The notes beneath the pieces were generated by a model. It worked only from the letters and a program-made list of their open reading frames with translations, searched no databases and was not told where the DNA came from. Both the position numbers and the translations under genes were made by a program. A DNA stretch of 64,000 bases from Spongiivirga sp046524175 (GTDB taxonomy: Bacteria; Bacteroidota; Bacteroidia; Flavobacteriales; Flavobacteriaceae), in assembly GCF_046524175.1 (NCBI RefSeq), contig NZ_JBEFZF010000001.1, positions 62,001-126,000 on the forward strand. The letters run 5' to 3'. This document shows positions 33,640-42,427 of the stretch, in pieces; within the stretch, counting starts at the first letter, position 1; the number at the start of each line of letters is the position of its first letter.

Positions 33640-35402
33640 AAAAGAATAGCATTTTTATTGTAGTAGCAGCCATAGTGGGACTATTGGCAGGCTATCTATT
33701 CTTCGGAAATTCAAGTCAGGAAAAAGCGGAAATGGAAATGCACGACCACTCGGCGCACTCCGATACCGAGGTCTGGACGTGTTCAATGCATCCACAGATT
33801 CGACAATCCGAACCAGGAAGTTGTCCTATCTGTAGTATGGATTTGATTCCTGCCGAAACAAGTGCGAACGGACTTTCCGAAGACCAATTCAAAATGACCA
33901 AAAACGCAATGGCCTTGGCCAATGTTCAGACCACTGTTGTGGGCAATGCTATGGGAAGCACCGAAAATAAGGTCTCCCTCTCAGGGAAAATTGCCGTAAA
34001 CGAAGAAGCCAATGCCATACAGGCCAGCTATTTTGATGGACGCATCGAGCGGTTAAATGTGAACTATGAGGGTCAGGAAGTACGCAAAGGACAACTTTTA
34101 GCAACGATTTATTCCCCAGAATTGGTGGCTGCCCAACAAGAATTGTTGACCGCTGCCTCTTTGAAGGAAACACAATCGGAACTCTACAATGCCGTGCGCA
34201 ATAAATTAAAGCTGTGGAAGCTTTCGGAAAAACAAATAAATACCATTGAGACCTCTGGAAAGGTAACTGAGAACTTCCCCGTATATGCGACCGTATCGGG
34301 TACCGTAATGGAAGTGATGCGTGCCGAAGGGGATTATATCAAAAAAGGACAGCCCATTGCCAAAGTGAGTAACCTAAATACCGTTTGGGCGGCATTTGAT
34401 GCCTACGAAAGCCAGTTGTCCCAATTCAAAAAAGGACAGCAAATCAGTATAACTACCAATGCATATCCCAACAAAACCTTTGAAGGCACCATTTCATTTA
34501 TAGACCCTATCTTGAACAACGCCACCAGAACAGTACTGGTCAGGGCTACACTCAATAATAGGGAAAACCTGTTCAAGCCAGGAATGTTCGTCACGGCGGA
34601 AATGGAAAATGGTGCGAATACAACGACCGATGAAAACTTGTATGTTCCCTCAAGTGCGGTACTCTGGACAGGGGAACGCTCCGTAATCTATGTGAAAACC
34701 AAAGCTGATGAACCGGTCTTTGAGATGCGTGAAGTAATGGTAGGCGCAAAAAAGGGGGAACAAGTAGCAATCACCTTTGGTCTTGATACAGGTGAAGAAA
34801 TCGTAACCAATGGGGCCTTTACCGTGGATGCTGCCGCTCAATTGCAGGGCAAGAAAAGTATGATGAACAAGTCTGGGGGACGAACGACCACAGGGCACGA
34901 AGGGCATACAGGAATGCAGGAAGGCCATCAAATGGAAACAACGGAGCATTCTATGAAAATGGAATTGCCCGCCGCCTTTCAAAACAATTTTAAGCTGGCA
35001 TTACCTGCCTACCTTAAAATGAAAGATGCCTTTGTTGCCAGTGATGCTGACCGTATAGCACAAGAAGCCAAAACCACTTTGGAAGGATTTGAAAAATTGG
35101 ACCAATCCGCTATCGGTAAAATGGAAAAGGGTCATTTAAACAAAAGCATTGAGATGTTGAAAGCCATTTCAAAAAATGAGGATTTGGAAAATCAACGTGC
35201 GCATTTTGTGATTCTCAATGAAAATTTGGTTGCGCTCGCCTCCAATCTCGAATCTTTGGAAGGAACGATTTATGTACAGCAATGCCCAATGGCCAATACC
35301 AATAAAGGGGCCGTTTGGTTAAGCACGGAACAGGAAATACGAAATCCCTATTTTGGGGATGCAATGCTTACTTGTGGGAGTGTAATTGAAACCTTGGATT
35401 AA
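33636..35402 (+). CDS. cusB: CusB-like periplasmic adaptor with heavy-metal-binding and DUF3347 domains
   Basis: 588 residues. Signal anchor IFIVVAAIVGLLAGYLFFG. Residues ~35-70 are a Cys/Met/His heavy-metal-binding domain (WTCSMHPQIRQSEPGSCPIC, SMDLIPAE). Residues ~80-400 are the RND membrane-fusion core with the barrel-sandwich (ATVSGTVMEVMRAEGDYIKK) and beta-barrel (FKPGMFVTAEMENG). After a His/Met-rich linker (GHEGHTGMQEGHQMETTEH), residues ~440-588 are a second DUF3347 copy. It links the CusA-like pump to the TolC-like duct. The His/Met/Cys content supports copper or silver as the substrate. Confidence 0.92.
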   Translation: MKKNSIFIVVAAIVGLLAGYLFFGNSSQEKAEMEMHDHSAHSDTEVWTCSMHPQIRQSEPGSCPICSMDLIPAETSANGLSEDQFKMTKNAMALANVQTTVVGNAMGSTENKVSLSGKIAVNEEANAIQASYFDGRIERLNVNYEGQEVRKGQLLATIYSPELVAAQQELLTAASLKETQSELYNAVRNKLKLWKLSEKQINTIETSGKVTENFPVYATVSGTVMEVMRAEGDYIKKGQPIAKVSNLNTVWAAFDAYESQLSQFKKGQQISITTNAYPNKTFEGTISFIDPILNNATRTVLVRATLNNRENLFKPGMFVTAEMENGANTTTDENLYVPSSAVLWTGERSVIYVKTKADEPVFEMREVMVGAKKGEQVAITFGLDTGEEIVTNGAFTVDAAAQLQGKKSMMNKSGGRTTTGHEGHTGMQEGHQMETTEHSMKMELPAAFQNNFKLALPAYLKMKDAFVASDADRIAQEAKTTLEGFEKLDQSAIGKMEKGHLNKSIEMLKAISKNEDLENQRAHFVILNENLVALASNLESLEGTIYVQQCPMANTNKGAVWLSTEQEIRNPYFGDAMLTCGSVIETLD

Positions 35403-35433
35403 TTTTTGCACTACGGTTGCACTAAAAAATTTT

Positions 35434-35441
35434 TAATTTTG
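35434..35441 (+). promoter_or_regulatory. -7 element before the DUF6660 gene
   Basis: TAATTTTG matches TAnnTTTG and lies 5 bases before the GTG start. Upstream is TTGCACTACGGTTGCAC (35406-35422), a direct repeat of TTGCAC 11 bases apart, which may be a regulator site. Confidence 0.35.
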
Positions 35442-35446
35442 TCTTT

Positions 35447-35764
35447 GTGAAATTTATAGCAATCATCTTATCATTTTACCTCTTGGCACTTCAAGCAGTA
35501 CCCTGTAATGATGATGATGTTACCATTGGTAATGATTCACAGACCATTTCTGTAGTTGATTTTGATAACGACCACGACGATGATTGCGAAATATGCTCCC
35601 CTTTTTGCCAGTGCCAGTGCTGTCATACACCCGTAATAAACACGCAAAATTTCTTCACAGAAAGCGAACACAAATCAATCATCGAAGAGATTATTTCAAA
35701 AGAATTGAATATCTCCCAAGAGGTTTCGTTTCGTGTCTTGCAACCTCCCCAAGATATTGCCTAG
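35447..35764 (+). CDS. DUF6660 family small exported protein
   Basis: 105 residues from a GTG start. Signal peptide FIAIILSFYLLALQAVPC, then a very acidic stretch (VDFDNDHDDDCEICSPFCQC, QCCHTPVINT), matching DUF6660, whose CSPxCxCxCC motif could coordinate a metal. Such proteins are typical companions of copper/heavy-metal clusters in Flavobacteriia. It lies between the CusB-like gene and a TonB receptor on the same strand and may act with the receptor in metal sensing or handling. Function not established. Confidence 0.8.
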   Translation: MKFIAIILSFYLLALQAVPCNDDDVTIGNDSQTISVVDFDNDHDDDCEICSPFCQCQCCHTPVINTQNFFTESEHKSIIEEIISKELNISQEVSFRVLQPPQDIA

Positions 35765-35826
35765 TTTTTTTGGCGATGTATACATCGCTCCTTTTCACCT
35801 CATCTAGTCAATTTATTTAAAAAACT

Positions 35827-38007
35827 ATGAATAAAAGTGTATTGAGTCTCTGGCTCATACTGCTATTTTGTGCTTTGGGTTACACACAAAATACCTTGGA
35901 AATAAAAGTAGTAACCGAGAAAGAAAAAGAACCTTTGCTCGGGGCCACCATTTTTATAGAAAGCCTCAATAAAGGGGCAACAACAAATTTTGATGGTGTT
36001 GCTATTTTGGAAGATATTCCCAATGGAACATATACGTTACAAATTTCATTTTTAGGTTTTGAAACCCAAGAAGAACCCATTACAGTACCCTTGACCAGTG
36101 AACTCATTTTCTACTTAAAAGAAGACGAAAATGCGCTCGACGAGGTAATCGTACAATCCACAAGAAGTACAAGAACCATCAAGAAAATCCCGACTCGAAT
36201 AGAGTTTATTGGAGCCGAGGAACTAGGTGAAAAAGCGATAATGAATCCCACCAATATTTCTATGGTACTGCGCGAAAGTACAGGAATACAAATGCAACAG
36301 ACCTCATTGAGCAGTGCAAATACCAATATTAGAATTCAAGGTTTGGATGGGCGTTACACCCAGCTATTACGCGATGGTTTTCCACTCTACAGTGGTTTTT
36401 CAAGTGGGTTGAGCATTTTGCAGATACCTCCATTGGACTTAAGGCAATTTGAAATCATTAAGGGAAGTTCATCAACATTATATGGTGGCGGTGCCATAGC
36501 AGGCTTGGTAAATATGGTGTCTAAAACACCAGAGGAAGAGCCTACTTTAGATATTATGCTAACCCAGACACAGGCACTGGGAAGTACTGCCAATGTTTTC
36601 TATGGAGAGCGAAAGGACAAATGGGGCTGGACACTTTACGGCTCGGGTCACTACCAAAAAGCTTTTGACCCTGAGAATGATGGTTTTAGTAATTTACCCC
36701 TGACCCAATCTATAAGTTTTAACCCCAAACTATTTTACTATCCTTCGGACAACACAACGTTTTGGTTTGGAATCAATGGAACTTATGATGACAGAATAGG
36801 TGGGGATATTACAAAAATCGAGGAAGGTGAAAATGGCATCCATCAATTTACGGAAGAAAACCTATCAAAACGAGTAAGCACACAAGCTGTTTTTGAGTCT
36901 CGGTTAGATTCCGTTCAATCCATTTCCATAAAGAACAGCATCGCTTTTTTTGATAGGAGTTTGGAAATACCCGATTTATTCTTCAAAGGCAATCAATGGA
37001 ACACTTTTACAGAAGCGGCCTATCAAAAACAGGGCATTAGGTCAGATTGGGTTTTGGGGGCAAACCTTTATACCACATCATTTGATGAGCGGGACAACCC
37101 ATTGGAACGCGACCAACAAGATGTTACAGCGGGTTTGTTCGCCAATGCCATTTTTGACCTTTCTGAACAATGGATTCTTGAAACGGGACTACGTACCGAT
37201 TATGCCATTGACTGGGGCTTTTTTACACTGCCTAGGGTTTCACTATTGTTTAAATCAAACAATAATTTTTCCAGTAGACTTGGTGGTGGTTTGGGTTATA
37301 GGATTCCAGATATATTTACCGAGGAAGCTGAATTCATCAACTTTAGAAATGTATTGCGAATTGATAAAGATGTGCTGAAAGCAGAACGTTCTTACGGTCT
37401 TAATTTGGATTTTAACTACCAAACGAGGTTGACAGACGAGATAGGCTTTTCTATCAATCAATTGTTTTATCTCACTGCCATTAGGGATGGATTACTACTC
37501 AATCCCAATACTGATGATTTCTTTCAGTTTGAAAATGCAACTGGGGAAATTCTCAGTAGGGGTGCAGAAACGAATATCAAGTTTACCTATGAAGATTTTA
37601 GGTGGTTTTTGAACTATGCATTTATAGATACACGACTCAATTATCTACCTGGTAATCCGCAAAAACCACTAACTGCTCGGCACAATGCAGGGAGTGTTTT
37701 GATGTATGAATCTGAAAAATGGCGTATTGGTTATGAGACCTATTACACGGGAAAACAATTACTGTCCAATGGTATGGAAACAACAGACTTTTTTACGATG
37801 GGATTGCTTGCAATGCGTAATTTTAAATGGGGAAGTACGTTTGTGAATTTTGAGAACTTTACGGACAGAAGACAGAGCCGTTTTTCACCTTTGGTTCTGC
37901 CCCCCCACGAAAACCCTACCTTTCCAGAGATTTATGCGCCTACGGACGGTTTTATTTTTAGTGTAGGGGTTATTTTGAAACCTTTTGGAAATGAAGACAA
38001 TGATTAA
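35827..38007 (+). CDS. TonB-dependent receptor of the metal island
   Basis: 726 residues. Signal peptide LSLWLILLFCALGYTQ. Residues ~22-105 are a CarboxypepD_reg-like domain (LLGATIFIESLNKGATTNFD, LGFETQEEPITV). The plug follows (ALDEVIVQSTRSTRTIKKIP, NIRIQGLDGRYTQLLRDGFP, KGSSSTLYGGGAIAGLVNMV), then the barrel, with the last strand FIFSVGVILKPFGNEDND. It resembles siderophore/metal receptors (FepA/BtuB class) more than SusC. Its place between metal proteins and a Fur-family gene suggests metal or metallophore uptake or sensing. The ligand is unknown. Confidence 0.88.
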   Translation: MNKSVLSLWLILLFCALGYTQNTLEIKVVTEKEKEPLLGATIFIESLNKGATTNFDGVAILEDIPNGTYTLQISFLGFETQEEPITVPLTSELIFYLKEDENALDEVIVQSTRSTRTIKKIPTRIEFIGAEELGEKAIMNPTNISMVLRESTGIQMQQTSLSSANTNIRIQGLDGRYTQLLRDGFPLYSGFSSGLSILQIPPLDLRQFEIIKGSSSTLYGGGAIAGLVNMVSKTPEEEPTLDIMLTQTQALGSTANVFYGERKDKWGWTLYGSGHYQKAFDPENDGFSNLPLTQSISFNPKLFYYPSDNTTFWFGINGTYDDRIGGDITKIEEGENGIHQFTEENLSKRVSTQAVFESRLDSVQSISIKNSIAFFDRSLEIPDLFFKGNQWNTFTEAAYQKQGIRSDWVLGANLYTTSFDERDNPLERDQQDVTAGLFANAIFDLSEQWILETGLRTDYAIDWGFFTLPRVSLLFKSNNNFSSRLGGGLGYRIPDIFTEEAEFINFRNVLRIDKDVLKAERSYGLNLDFNYQTRLTDEIGFSINQLFYLTAIRDGLLLNPNTDDFFQFENATGEILSRGAETNIKFTYEDFRWFLNYAFIDTRLNYLPGNPQKPLTARHNAGSVLMYESEKWRIGYETYYTGKQLLSNGMETTDFFTMGLLAMRNFKWGSTFVNFENFTDRRQSRFSPLVLPPHENPTFPEIYAPTDGFIFSVGVILKPFGNEDND

Positions 38008-38437
38008 ATTAAAAAACAATATGATACCTTCAGATAAATTCTTGGAAAGCAAAGGTATAAGACCAACAGCAATGCGGCTTTTGGTATTTCAACATCTTGC
38101 CAAATCCAAAGTGGCAACTACGTTGTCAGATATAGAAAACGCTTTCACGAAAGCGGACAGGACAACCTTGTTTAGAACACTGAAAACCTTTGAGCAAAAA
38201 CGGGTCGTCCATCAAATAGACGATGGTTCGGGCATTATGAAATATGCATTATGCGAAGAAGGCTGCAATTGCGAATTGGAAAGAGACTTACATCTCCATT
38301 TTCATTGTACCACTTGTGGTGAAACCATATGCCTTACCGAACAAAAAATTCCACATATCAATCTACCTGATGGTTTCGTTGCCGAGAACGCCAACCTGGT
38401 CCTAAAAGGAATTTGCGATAAGTGTAGCGGGCAATAA
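38000..38437 (+). CDS. Fur family transcriptional regulator
   Basis: About 145 residues. Starts at 37985, 38000 and 38021 are all open. 38000 (ATGATTAA, overlapping the receptor's stop) is chosen for translational coupling. The winged helix is GIRPTAMRLLVFQHLAKSKV...TLSDIENAFTKADRTTLFRT, and the dimerisation domain has the HLHFHCTTCGETICLTEQ metal/Cys region and a second CxxC (GICDKCSGQ), so a structural Zn(Cys)4 site is intact. It could be a Zur/Fur-type metal sensor controlling the island. The exact metal is uncertain. Confidence 0.88.
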   Translation: MIKLKNNMIPSDKFLESKGIRPTAMRLLVFQHLAKSKVATTLSDIENAFTKADRTTLFRTLKTFEQKRVVHQIDDGSGIMKYALCEEGCNCELERDLHLHFHCTTCGETICLTEQKIPHINLPDGFVAENANLVLKGICDKCSGQ

Positions 38438-38488
38438 ATGCACTTCCATTGCATTGCCTTAATAAATATCTTGAGCTTGAAAAAATGA

Positions 38489-38863
38489 ATGATGAATTTA
38501 AACACGATTATTCCAAAGGGCTTAAGAAGTTTTTATCTGAACGAATTGAACCTGTACCGTTCTTCAATGCAAAGTGGAAATCTTTCCAAAGCTTGGCACC
38601 ATCTTGAACGTTCCCATATTCTCGGTCAGTCCTATCCTTTTGAACATACCTATACCCATTGGTTAATGTTGAAATTCGGTTTTCGACAGCGAAATGTAAA
38701 GGAAGTTTTGGGTCAAGTAATACGTCTTTTGGTAGGGGGCTGGAAATCATTCATTGACCACGTGCCCCTTGGCAATACGGGGGGAAGTGACATACCTCCA
38801 CTTAAAAAGATGGAACTGCCAGAAGACATTGCCGATATTTTAAGTACCTACCGAAAAAATTAA
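38489..38863 (+). CDS. DUF3703 domain-containing protein
   Basis: 124 residues. The family pattern is clear: AWHHLERSHILGQSYPFEHT, HWLMLKFGFRQRNVKEVLGQ, RLLVGGWKSFIDHVPLGNTG, GSDIPPLKKMELPEDI. DUF3703 proteins are found next to heavy-metal resistance genes in many bacteria. The conserved His residues suggest metal binding, but the mechanism is unknown. Its stop overlaps the ATG of the P-type ATPase by one base, a strong indication of joint expression. Confidence 0.85.
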   Translation: MMNLNTIIPKGLRSFYLNELNLYRSSMQSGNLSKAWHHLERSHILGQSYPFEHTYTHWLMLKFGFRQRNVKEVLGQVIRLLVGGWKSFIDHVPLGNTGGSDIPPLKKMELPEDIADILSTYRKN

Positions 38864-40824
38864 TGAAAAAGAAAAAAGTCAACTTAAGGGATGTAGCCCC
38901 TAAAGAACACCATCACCATCACGATGATGGCCACAATCATAATACCTCAAAAGAAGCATCAAATTTAAAGCCATACCTACCTGCTATTTTCAGTTTTGTT
39001 CTGCTGATTACTGGTATTACAATTGATTATTTTGAAGCCTTTTCATTCTTCCGAGGATGGGTCAGGGTCGTTTGGTATTCGGTGGCTTATATACCTGTTG
39101 GTCTTCCTGTAATAAAAGAAGGATGGAAGAGTATAGTTAGGGGTGATTTCTTTACCGAATTTCTATTGATGTCAATAGCCACTTTAGGTGCATTTGCAAT
39201 TAAAGAATATCCTGAAGGTGTGGCGGTAATGTTATTCTATTCGGTAGGAGAACTTTTTCAGGCGTCGGCCGTAAAACGTGCCAAAGGAAACATAAAAACG
39301 CTTTTGGATGCGCGACCTGATACCGCAATGGTTCTGCGTAATGGGGATTTTGTCTCCGCGCATCCCGAAACAGTTACCATTGGTGAAAAGATACAGGTGC
39401 GCATAGGTGAAAAAATTCCTTTGGATGGAATTCTACTATCAAAAAAAGCATCCTTAAACACCGCTGCGATTACGGGCGAAAGCAAACCCGACACCATCGC
39501 CAAAGGTGAAAAAGTCTATGCAGGAAGTATCAACCTCAACGAGGTCATTGAGATAGAAACCATCAAGGAATTTAAGGACAGTTCCATCACACGGATTTTG
39601 GATATGGTGCAGAACGCTACTGCCCGAAAATCAAAAACCGAATTGTTCATTAGAAAATTCGCTAGGGTTTATACCCCTATTGTGGTTTTCTTGGCTATCG
39701 GATTGACATTTTTACCCTATTTCTTTGTGGACGAATATGTATTCAGGGATTGGTTGTATCGAGCCCTAATATTCTTAGTGATTTCCTGTCCCTGTGCCCT
39801 GGTCATTTCCATTCCGTTAGGATATTTCGGTGGTTTGGGCGCAGCATCTAGAAACGGTATTCTTTTCAAGGGAGCTTCTTTTTTGGATGCAATGACCAAA
39901 GTGAATACTGTGGTAATGGACAAAACGGGCACTGTTACCAAAGGGGTCTTTAAGATTAAGGAAGTAGTCAATAAATCAGATTTCAAAGAAGCGGAATTTA
40001 TGCAATACCTGATGGCGATGGAAGAGCAATCTACCCATCCCATTGCAAAGGCAATACTGGAATACAAAACCGATGGTGCGGATTTTGAAGCAACTGACGT
40101 TTCGGAGGTTGCAGGGAAGGGATTGAAAGGCAGTGTCAACGGAAAACAGGTTTTGGTCGGAAATAAAGGGCTGATAGCTTCTTTCGGTATTGAAGTTCCC
40201 AAAGAAACAGATACCATAGTCGAATCCATAGTAATGGTAGCCATTGACGGAAAGTTTGCAGGCTACGTAACCATTGCCGATGAACTAAAGGAAGATGCTC
40301 ACCAAGCCATAAAGCAAATTCGTGAAGCTGGCATTCAACGTCTCATAATGCTTTCAGGTGATAAAAATTCCATCACGCAACAAATAACCAGTGAATTGGG
40401 TATCGATTGGGCAAAAGGTGGTTTACTTCCTGAAGATAAGCTGAATGAAATTGAGCAACTAAAAAAACTACCCGACACTACCGTAGCATTTATGGGTGAT
40501 GGCATTAACGATGCACCCGTACTGGCTTCAAGTGATGTAGGTATCGCTATGGGTGGTCTGGGCAGCGATGTAGCCATTGAATCGGCCGATGTTATCATCC
40601 AGACTGACCAACCGAGCAAAATAGCTAGAGCTGTCCAAATTGGTCGCTCTACCCGTAACATAGTATGGCAAAATATTGCTTTGGCATTTGGGATAAAAGC
40701 CATCGTGCTGATTCTAGGTGCTGGTGGTCTGGCGACGATGTGGGAAGCCGTTTTTGCAGATGTTGGGGTGGCGTTATTGGCTATTCTAAATGCGATACGG
40801 TTACAAAGAACGAAATGGAATTAG
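38863..40824 (+). CDS. Heavy-metal-translocating P-type ATPase (Zn/Cd/Pb type)
   Basis: 653 residues. The N-terminus is His-rich (EHHHHHDDGHNHN) in place of an HMA CxxC domain. P1B-ATPase motifs: TGESKPDTI, the metal-binding CPC in LVISCPCALVISIPLGYFGG, phosphorylation site MDKTGTVTKG, HP locus STHPIAKAILEY, and hinge MGDGINDAPVLASSDVGIAM. CPC with GYFGG and a His-rich tail fit the ZntA/CadA (P1B-2) group exporting Zn(II), Cd(II) or Pb(II). It ends the metal-efflux run. DUF4238 follows 27 bases later. Confidence 0.93.
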   Translation: MKKKKVNLRDVAPKEHHHHHDDGHNHNTSKEASNLKPYLPAIFSFVLLITGITIDYFEAFSFFRGWVRVVWYSVAYIPVGLPVIKEGWKSIVRGDFFTEFLLMSIATLGAFAIKEYPEGVAVMLFYSVGELFQASAVKRAKGNIKTLLDARPDTAMVLRNGDFVSAHPETVTIGEKIQVRIGEKIPLDGILLSKKASLNTAAITGESKPDTIAKGEKVYAGSINLNEVIEIETIKEFKDSSITRILDMVQNATARKSKTELFIRKFARVYTPIVVFLAIGLTFLPYFFVDEYVFRDWLYRALIFLVISCPCALVISIPLGYFGGLGAASRNGILFKGASFLDAMTKVNTVVMDKTGTVTKGVFKIKEVVNKSDFKEAEFMQYLMAMEEQSTHPIAKAILEYKTDGADFEATDVSEVAGKGLKGSVNGKQVLVGNKGLIASFGIEVPKETDTIVESIVMVAIDGKFAGYVTIADELKEDAHQAIKQIREAGIQRLIMLSGDKNSITQQITSELGIDWAKGGLLPEDKLNEIEQLKKLPDTTVAFMGDGINDAPVLASSDVGIAMGGLGSDVAIESADVIIQTDQPSKIARAVQIGRSTRNIVWQNIALAFGIKAIVLILGAGGLATMWEAVFADVGVALLAILNAIRLQRTKWN

Positions 40825-40851
40825 TATATTCTAAATTCATTCATTTCATAT

Positions 40852-41961
40852 ATGGCAAAAAATGAACCCATAAAACAACACTACATACCTCGTTCTTATC
40901 TTAAAAATTTTGGTATTGAAGGAAAAAACGGTAACTATTTTGTTGATGCCTACAAGTTAGAAGATGAATTTCTGTTGGAACAAATCAGTACAAAAAGTAT
41001 TTGCTTTAAAAAGAATCTCTACACGATTCCCAATGCCGAAGTCGATAAGAAATATGCTTTGGAACATCACTATGCTGAACAGGTAGATTCAGAGTTTCCA
41101 AAGATTTATGCGCTACTGATAGATGAAAAGGTAATGGTTCTGACGCCTGAACAAAAAAGACAGGTGTTGTACGTTTGCCTATCACTCTACTTCCGTACCC
41201 CAAAAGTTCTTAATCATCAGAATGCGTTCACTGACCAGATTTTAGATAGGATGTTGCTCTATGCTGATGCTAACGGCAATGTAAAGTTCACTTTTGAAGA
41301 GGAGAATTACGAGTTCAATAAAAAGGACATTGATACAGTTAGAAACGAATTCAAAGAGCGTAATAGGCTAAAGTTTATAATTAATCATTTGGAAAGATGG
41401 AAAGAATTTGTAGACTTCAAATATGACTGTACTATAAATGTACATCGAATCGATGATGCGAATGCGCCTTTAATTACCTGTGATAATCCAGTTTCGATTC
41501 GTGGCATAAACTCAACGCGATTCGAGGGTCTATTTAATCCAAATTCGGTAATTACCTTACCACTGGACACTAAATATTATCTTGAAATCTTTCCGAATAG
41601 TATTGCAGACGGTCAAACCAGAATTAATAGAATGGTTCACGATAGAGATTACGTGTTTACCACAAATGCAATAATTCAAAGCAATGCAGAAAAATTAATA
41701 ATTGGTAAGCCAGGAACCATTGAAAGGCATTTCGAGATTCAATCAAGCTACGAAGATGACGATAATGCTGAACGATTTGTTGAAAAAGCGAAATTCAAGC
41801 TTGAAGAAATGCAAAAGTTTCACAAACTCTGCGAGACTTCAGGGTTTCCTTCAGAAAAAGCCACTATTCAACTCAAAAAAATGTTGGCACACAAGCATTT
41901 TAAAAATGAAAATCAACTGCTACAATTAAAGCGATTGCTTATTGTAATGGGACAGTGGTAA
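40852..41961 (+). CDS. DUF4238 domain-containing protein
   Basis: 369 residues. It opens with KQHYIPRSYLKNFGIEGKNG, the hallmark of DUF4238, followed by SKSICFKKNLYTIPNAEVDK, EHHYAEQVDSEFPKIYALLI and the later DANAPLITCDNPVSIRGINS, VITLPLDTKYYLEIFPN. The domain is common in mobile and defence-associated neighbourhoods. Its biochemical activity is unknown. It has no metal motif and interrupts an otherwise metal-related cargo, so it is probably an independent insertion. Confidence 0.85.
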   Translation: MAKNEPIKQHYIPRSYLKNFGIEGKNGNYFVDAYKLEDEFLLEQISTKSICFKKNLYTIPNAEVDKKYALEHHYAEQVDSEFPKIYALLIDEKVMVLTPEQKRQVLYVCLSLYFRTPKVLNHQNAFTDQILDRMLLYADANGNVKFTFEEENYEFNKKDIDTVRNEFKERNRLKFIINHLERWKEFVDFKYDCTINVHRIDDANAPLITCDNPVSIRGINSTRFEGLFNPNSVITLPLDTKYYLEIFPNSIADGQTRINRMVHDRDYVFTTNAIIQSNAEKLIIGKPGTIERHFEIQSSYEDDDNAERFVEKAKFKLEEMQKFHKLCETSGFPSEKATIQLKKMLAHKHFKNENQLLQLKRLLIVMGQW

Positions 41962-41988
41962 TAACAATACGTTTAAATTATACCTTAT

Positions 41989-42028
41989 TAATCTACTTAT
42001 TTAAGTATTTGCTTAAATAAGTAGATTA
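41989..42028 (+). promoter_or_regulatory. Operator: 17-bp perfect inverted repeat upstream of arsR/merTP
   Basis: TAATCTACTTATTTAAG (41989-42005) and its exact reverse complement CTTAAATAAGTAGATTA (42012-42028) are separated by TATTTG. The repeat overlaps the -33 element, so repressor binding would block RNA polymerase. It is the natural binding site for the ArsR-family protein encoded 26 bases downstream. Confidence 0.85.
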
Positions 42029-42039
42029 TTATATTTTTG
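42008..42039 (+). promoter_or_regulatory. Promoter of the arsR-merTP operon
   Basis: TTTG (42008-42011), a 20-base spacer and TATTTTTG (42032-42039) give an almost ideal Bacteroidota promoter. Its -33 box lies inside the operator's loop. Confidence 0.8.
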
Positions 42040-42054
42040 CTCAAAATAAATTGT

Positions 42055-42426
42055 ATGAAACTTGAAATTAGCTGTACCAGAGCAGAGGCAGACCACCAAC
42101 AAATCCTCCGTTGCAAGGAAGATTTGAACAAAACTGCCGATTCCATAGAGGATATAAGCAGATTGATGGCTCTTGCTGGTAATGAAGTCCGTTTTAAAAT
42201 ATTGTTCCTATTACAAAGGGAAACCGAGTTGTGTCCTTGTGACTTTGCCGATATTTTGGAAATGAGCGTTCCTGCCGTCTCCCAACATTTACGTAAAATG
42301 AAGGATGCCAAAATTATTGGTACCCGTAGGGAAGGTCAAACCATTTTTTACCACATATCTAAGAAACACGAAGCTTTTTTGGCCGCTATTTTAAGTAATG
42401 TGAAATCAGAAAGAAAAATTGCATAA
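42055..42426 (+). CDS. ArsR/SmtB family metal-responsive repressor
   Basis: 123 residues from ATG 42055 (MKLEISCTRAEADHQQI). The winged helix is LAGNEVRFKILFLLQRETEL, CPCDFADILEMSVPAVSQHL, RKMKDAKIIGTRREGQTIFY. CPC in the alpha-3 region corresponds to the ELCVCD metal site of ArsR/CadC repressors, and the N-terminal Cys in ISCTRAE could add a ligand. Metal binding would release it from the inverted repeat just upstream and turn on merTP. The inducer may be mercury or another thiophilic metal. Confidence 0.92.
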   Translation: MKLEISCTRAEADHQQILRCKEDLNKTADSIEDISRLMALAGNEVRFKILFLLQRETELCPCDFADILEMSVPAVSQHLRKMKDAKIIGTRREGQTIFYHISKKHEAFLAAILSNVKSERKIA

Positions 42427-42427
42427 T

